DNA from: Nonomuraea turcica | GTDB lineage: Bacteria > Actinomycetota > Actinomycetes > Streptosporangiales > Streptosporangiaceae | DNA: 64,000 bases | Assembly (NCBI RefSeq): GCF_030718205.1 | Contig: NZ_JAUZQF010000019.1 | Location: 62,001 to 126,000 of the forward strand | Direction of reading: 5' to 3' | Shown here: positions 61,974-64,000 of the stretch, one piece after another | How the letters are laid out: every line of letters begins with the position of its first letter | Position numbering within the stretch: the stretch's first letter is position 1 | Translations under genes and position numbers: made by a program | Notes under the pieces: model-generated | Told to the model about the DNA's origin: nothing | What the model saw: the letters and a program-made list of their open reading frames with translations, nothing else | The model's database searches: none

Positions 61974-63335
61974 TCAGATGGCCTTGCCCGGGTTGAGGAT
62001 GCCCAGCGGGTCGAAGACGGCCTTGATGCCGCGCTGTACCTCGGCGGCCACCGGCCCGGCCTCCATCGCCAGCCAGCGCTGCTTGAGCAGCCCCACGCCG
62101 TGCTCCCCGGTGAGCGTGCCGCCCAGTTCCAGCGCGTGGGTGAAGATCTCGTCCGCCGCCGCCCACACCTCGGCGGGCGGCTCCAGCGACCCGCGGTCGA
62201 AGATGAAGACCGGGTGCAGGTTGCCGTCTCCGGCGTGCGCGACCGTGCAGATCTTCACCCCGTGCCGGGCCGCCGCCGCCTCGACCGCGGTGATCATGTC
62301 GGGCAGCACCGATCGCGGCACGCAGACGTCCTCCACCAGGCACGCCCCGAGCCGCTCCTTGGCGTCGTACGCCATCCTGCGCAGCCCGATCAGCTCCTCG
62401 GCCTCCTGCGGGCTGGAGGACACGGCCACGAACGAGGCGCCGTTGTCCATGCAGATCTGCTCCATGCGCTCGGCCACCGCCTGCCCATCGGCCGCGTCGG
62501 ACTGGCCGATGAGCATGGCCGTCGTCTCGGCCTCCAGGCCGAAGTTGCGCAGGTCGTTGATGGCCTCCAGCGTCGCGCGGTCGAGCAGCTCCATGAGCGA
62601 CGGCTGGCAGCCGGCCGCCATGATCGCCGACACCGCCGCCCCCGCGTCCCTGAGCGAGCCGAACTCGGCGGCGAACGTCGCGGGCGGCGCGGCCGGCGCC
62701 TGCCGCAGCCGCACCGTGGCCGCGGTGATCACGCCCAGCGTGCCCTCCGAGCCGACGAACAGGCCGGTCAGGTCGTAGCCGGTGACGCCCTTCATGGTGC
62801 GCCGGCCGGTGTTCAGCACCCGTCCGTCGGCCAGCACGACCTCGAGGCCGAGCGCCGAGTCCCTGGTCACGCCGTACTTCACGCACCGCAGCCCGCCGGC
62901 GTTGGTCGCCAGGTTCCCGCCGATCGTGGAGATCTGGTACGACGACGGGTCCGGCGCGTACATGAGGCCGTGCTCCCTGGCGGCCCGGTCCAGGTCGGCG
63001 GTGATGACCCCGGGCTCGACGACGGCGATCTCGTCGGCGGGGGAGAGCTCCTTGATCGCCGTCATCTTGGCCAGCGACAGGATGATCGCGCCGTCGCCGG
63101 CGACGGACGCGCCCGCGAGGCCCGTGCCCCCGCCGCGCGGCACGACCGGCACCCGGTGCTCGCTCGCCCACGTCATCGTGGTGACCACGTCGTCGCGGGA
63201 AGCCGCGAGGACAACGCCGAGCGGCTTGCCGGGCTCCAGGAACGTCCGGTCGCGGGCGTAGGAGTCGATCACGTCGGGGTCGGTCAGGACGCGGCCCTCG
63301 GGCAGGGCGTTCACCAAGGCATCAATCGGTCTCAC
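61974..63335 (-). CDS. FAD-linked oxidase, glycolate/D-lactate oxidase subunit type
   Basis: The protein has 453 residues from GTG 63335. The PCMH-type FAD domain has VVPRGGGTGLAGASVAGDGA and ISTIGGNLATNAGGLRCVKY, then TGYDLTGLFVGSEGTLGVIT. The C-terminal FAD-oxidase domain has HAGDGNLHPVF with metal or substrate His and ends HALELGGTLTGEHGVGLLKQ. This is the GlcD/D-2-hydroxyacid dehydrogenase group, which oxidises glycolate, D-lactate or 2-hydroxyglutarate. No GlcE or GlcF genes are beside it, so it probably acts alone and D-lactate dehydrogenase is the likelier role. Confidence 0.88.
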   Translation of the reverse strand: MRPIDALVNALPEGRVLTDPDVIDSYARDRTFLEPGKPLGVVLAASRDDVVTTMTWASEHRVPVVPRGGGTGLAGASVAGDGAIILSLAKMTAIKELSPADEIAVVEPGVITADLDRAAREHGLMYAPDPSSYQISTIGGNLATNAGGLRCVKYGVTRDSALGLEVVLADGRVLNTGRRTMKGVTGYDLTGLFVGSEGTLGVITAATVRLRQAPAAPPATFAAEFGSLRDAGAAVSAIMAAGCQPSLMELLDRATLEAINDLRNFGLEAETTAMLIGQSDAADGQAVAERMEQICMDNGASFVAVSSSPQEAEELIGLRRMAYDAKERLGACLVEDVCVPRSVLPDMITAVEAAAARHGVKICTVAHAGDGNLHPVFIFDRGSLEPPAEVWAAADEIFTHALELGGTLTGEHGVGLLKQRWLAMEAGPVAAEVQRGIKAVFDPLGILNPGKAI

Positions 63336-63387
63336 ATCATGCAGCTTATGGTTTGCGCAGAGTGCTCCTTAAGGACAAACTGCCCAG

Positions 63388-63957
63388 GTGGAAGTCAGGT
63401 GCCCGGTGTGCTCGCGTACTGACCAGGTCGTCGCGGTCCCCGGAGCGGTCGCCGCGGGGACCACGTACAAGATCGGGCGGGTCAGGTTGCCGGGCACGCG
63501 GGAGGTCGCCGATCTGCCCACCGCGGCGACGCTGGGGGCGTCCAAGCACGTGATGAGCCGCACGCAGCTCGCGGTCTGGCTGTCGTTCCCCAGCCGCCAC
63601 TACACCCCGTGGGCGAGGAACCAGGGCTACATCATGTTGTGCGCGGCGGCGCTGGTGCACCTGGTCGTGTCACTGGTGATCGCGATGGGGCAGGACCCGC
63701 AGTGGGGCGAGGTCCTGCTCGCCCCGTTCTGCCTGACCGGGCTGTTCTGGGGGTTCGGGCTGCTGAACGTGCTCGGCGCGTACGGCGCGCGCAAGCGCGA
63801 CAACGTCGAGGCCCCTGCCAGGGAGAAGGCCCTGGCCGTCTGGGAGGGCCTTTACTACTGCGCCCGCGACAACGTCGTCTTCGAGCCGGAGATCGGCGTC
63901 TCGTTCCACCCGAGCGAGACGCGCGACTACATCTTCGGCTTCAGGCCGGGCCGCTAG
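63388..63957 (+). CDS. Membrane protein with N-terminal zinc-ribbon-like motif
   Basis: The protein has 189 residues from GTG 63388. It starts MEVRCPVCSRTDQVVAVP, half of a zinc ribbon; a second CxxC pair is not visible. Two membrane helices follow at about 79-98 (YIMLCAAALVHLVVSLVIAM) and 106-130 (VLLAPFCLTGLFWGFGLLNV). The C-terminal part is a soluble domain (WEGLYYCARDNVVFEPEIGV). I do not recognise a family. It is divergent from the oxidase gene with only 52 bp between. Confidence 0.65.
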   Translation: MEVRCPVCSRTDQVVAVPGAVAAGTTYKIGRVRLPGTREVADLPTAATLGASKHVMSRTQLAVWLSFPSRHYTPWARNQGYIMLCAAALVHLVVSLVIAMGQDPQWGEVLLAPFCLTGLFWGFGLLNVLGAYGARKRDNVEAPAREKALAVWEGLYYCARDNVVFEPEIGVSFHPSETRDYIFGFRPGR

Positions 63958-63961
63958 GCGG

Positions 63962-64000
63962 TCAGCCGCGCTCCTCGGCGACCAGGCGCACGCACACGGC
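63962..64000 (-). CDS. 3' end of a gene cut by the window edge
   Basis: On the minus strand the last 39 bases read AVCVRLVAEERG followed by TGA. The composition is protein-like and it converges on the preceding gene. Only the C-terminus is visible, so no function can be given. Confidence 0.35.
   Translation of the reverse strand, partial: AVCVRLVAEERG

Overview
The window is about 72% GC by eye, with codon use typical of a filamentous actinomycete. Several things point to Streptosporangiaceae or a close relative (Nonomuraea/Streptosporangium-like): an XRE/DUF5753 cassette, an ECF sigma factor with a CU044_5270-type partner, a large LuxR ATPase, a PASTA-less Ser/Thr kinase, and several starts that look leaderless. 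That placement is inference. No rRNA, tRNA, insertion sequence, integrase or CRISPR array was seen, so this looks like a chromosomal arm or core stretch and not a mobile island.

Layout. 0-1.4 kb: HTH-citrate synthase. 1.5-8.3 kb: a three-gene operon on the minus strand encoding kleisin-like, kite-like and SMC-like proteins (order as in JetA-JetB-JetC or MksF-E-B, with no JetD/MksG), divergent from an AlkZ-type DNA glycosylase. 8.3-11.3 kb: ECF sigma factor, membrane partner and heparinase. 11.2-14.5 kb: aromatic hydroxylase, FAH-family hydrolase and CYP142-like P450. 14.6-17.7 kb: RHH-Clp N-domain protein with a 33-residue membrane peptide, CorA and a membrane M50-type peptidase. 17.7-22.5 kb: fused E1 dehydrogenase, secreted repeat protein, coiled-coil protein and a small Cys-rich ORF. 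22.6-25.1 kb: PadR with an ABC-2 exporter. 25.2-31.6 kb: TetR divergent from a leucine-type operon (acyl-CoA carboxylase beta and alpha, HMG-CoA lyase, acyl-CoA dehydrogenase). 31.7-38.5 kb: GNAT, LuxR ATPase, a 15-bp minisatellite tract and a large repeat protein of unknown function. 38.6-42.2 kb: pseudouridine catabolism pair and an FAD amine-oxidase-like protein. 42.3-47.6 kb: two-component system with GT2-GtrA and GT39 membrane glycosyltransferases. 47.8-51.8 kb: second coiled-coil protein, the XRE/DUF5753 three-gene cassette, a phosphotransferase and a GNAT. 51.9-59.4 kb: ROK kinase and an Atu-like operon (TetR, carboxylase beta and alpha, enoyl-CoA hydratase, AtuA). 59.4-64 kb: Ser/Thr kinase with a large ectodomain, an FAD-linked oxidase, a membrane protein and a gene cut by the window edge.

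How the genes work together. Two carboxylase loci, each with its own TetR and its own palindromic operator pair, suggest parallel breakdown of leucine and of isoprenoid or other branched acyl-CoAs. The leucine-type operon lacks a 3-methylglutaconyl-CoA hydratase, which the hydratase of the Atu-like locus might supply. The fused E1 enzyme could feed branched acyl-CoAs, but its E2 and E3 partners are not here.

Most notable signals. (1) The SMC-like operon without its nuclease subunit, next to an AlkZ-type glycosylase. (2) The DUF5753 cassette, with CAATTGCG sites in front of all three genes. (3) A repeat-rich protein of unknown function beside a noncoding minisatellite. (4) In-frame tandem-repeat insertions in several otherwise conserved proteins. 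(5) A fourfold tandem repeat of the last five codons, stop included, of HMG-CoA lyase.
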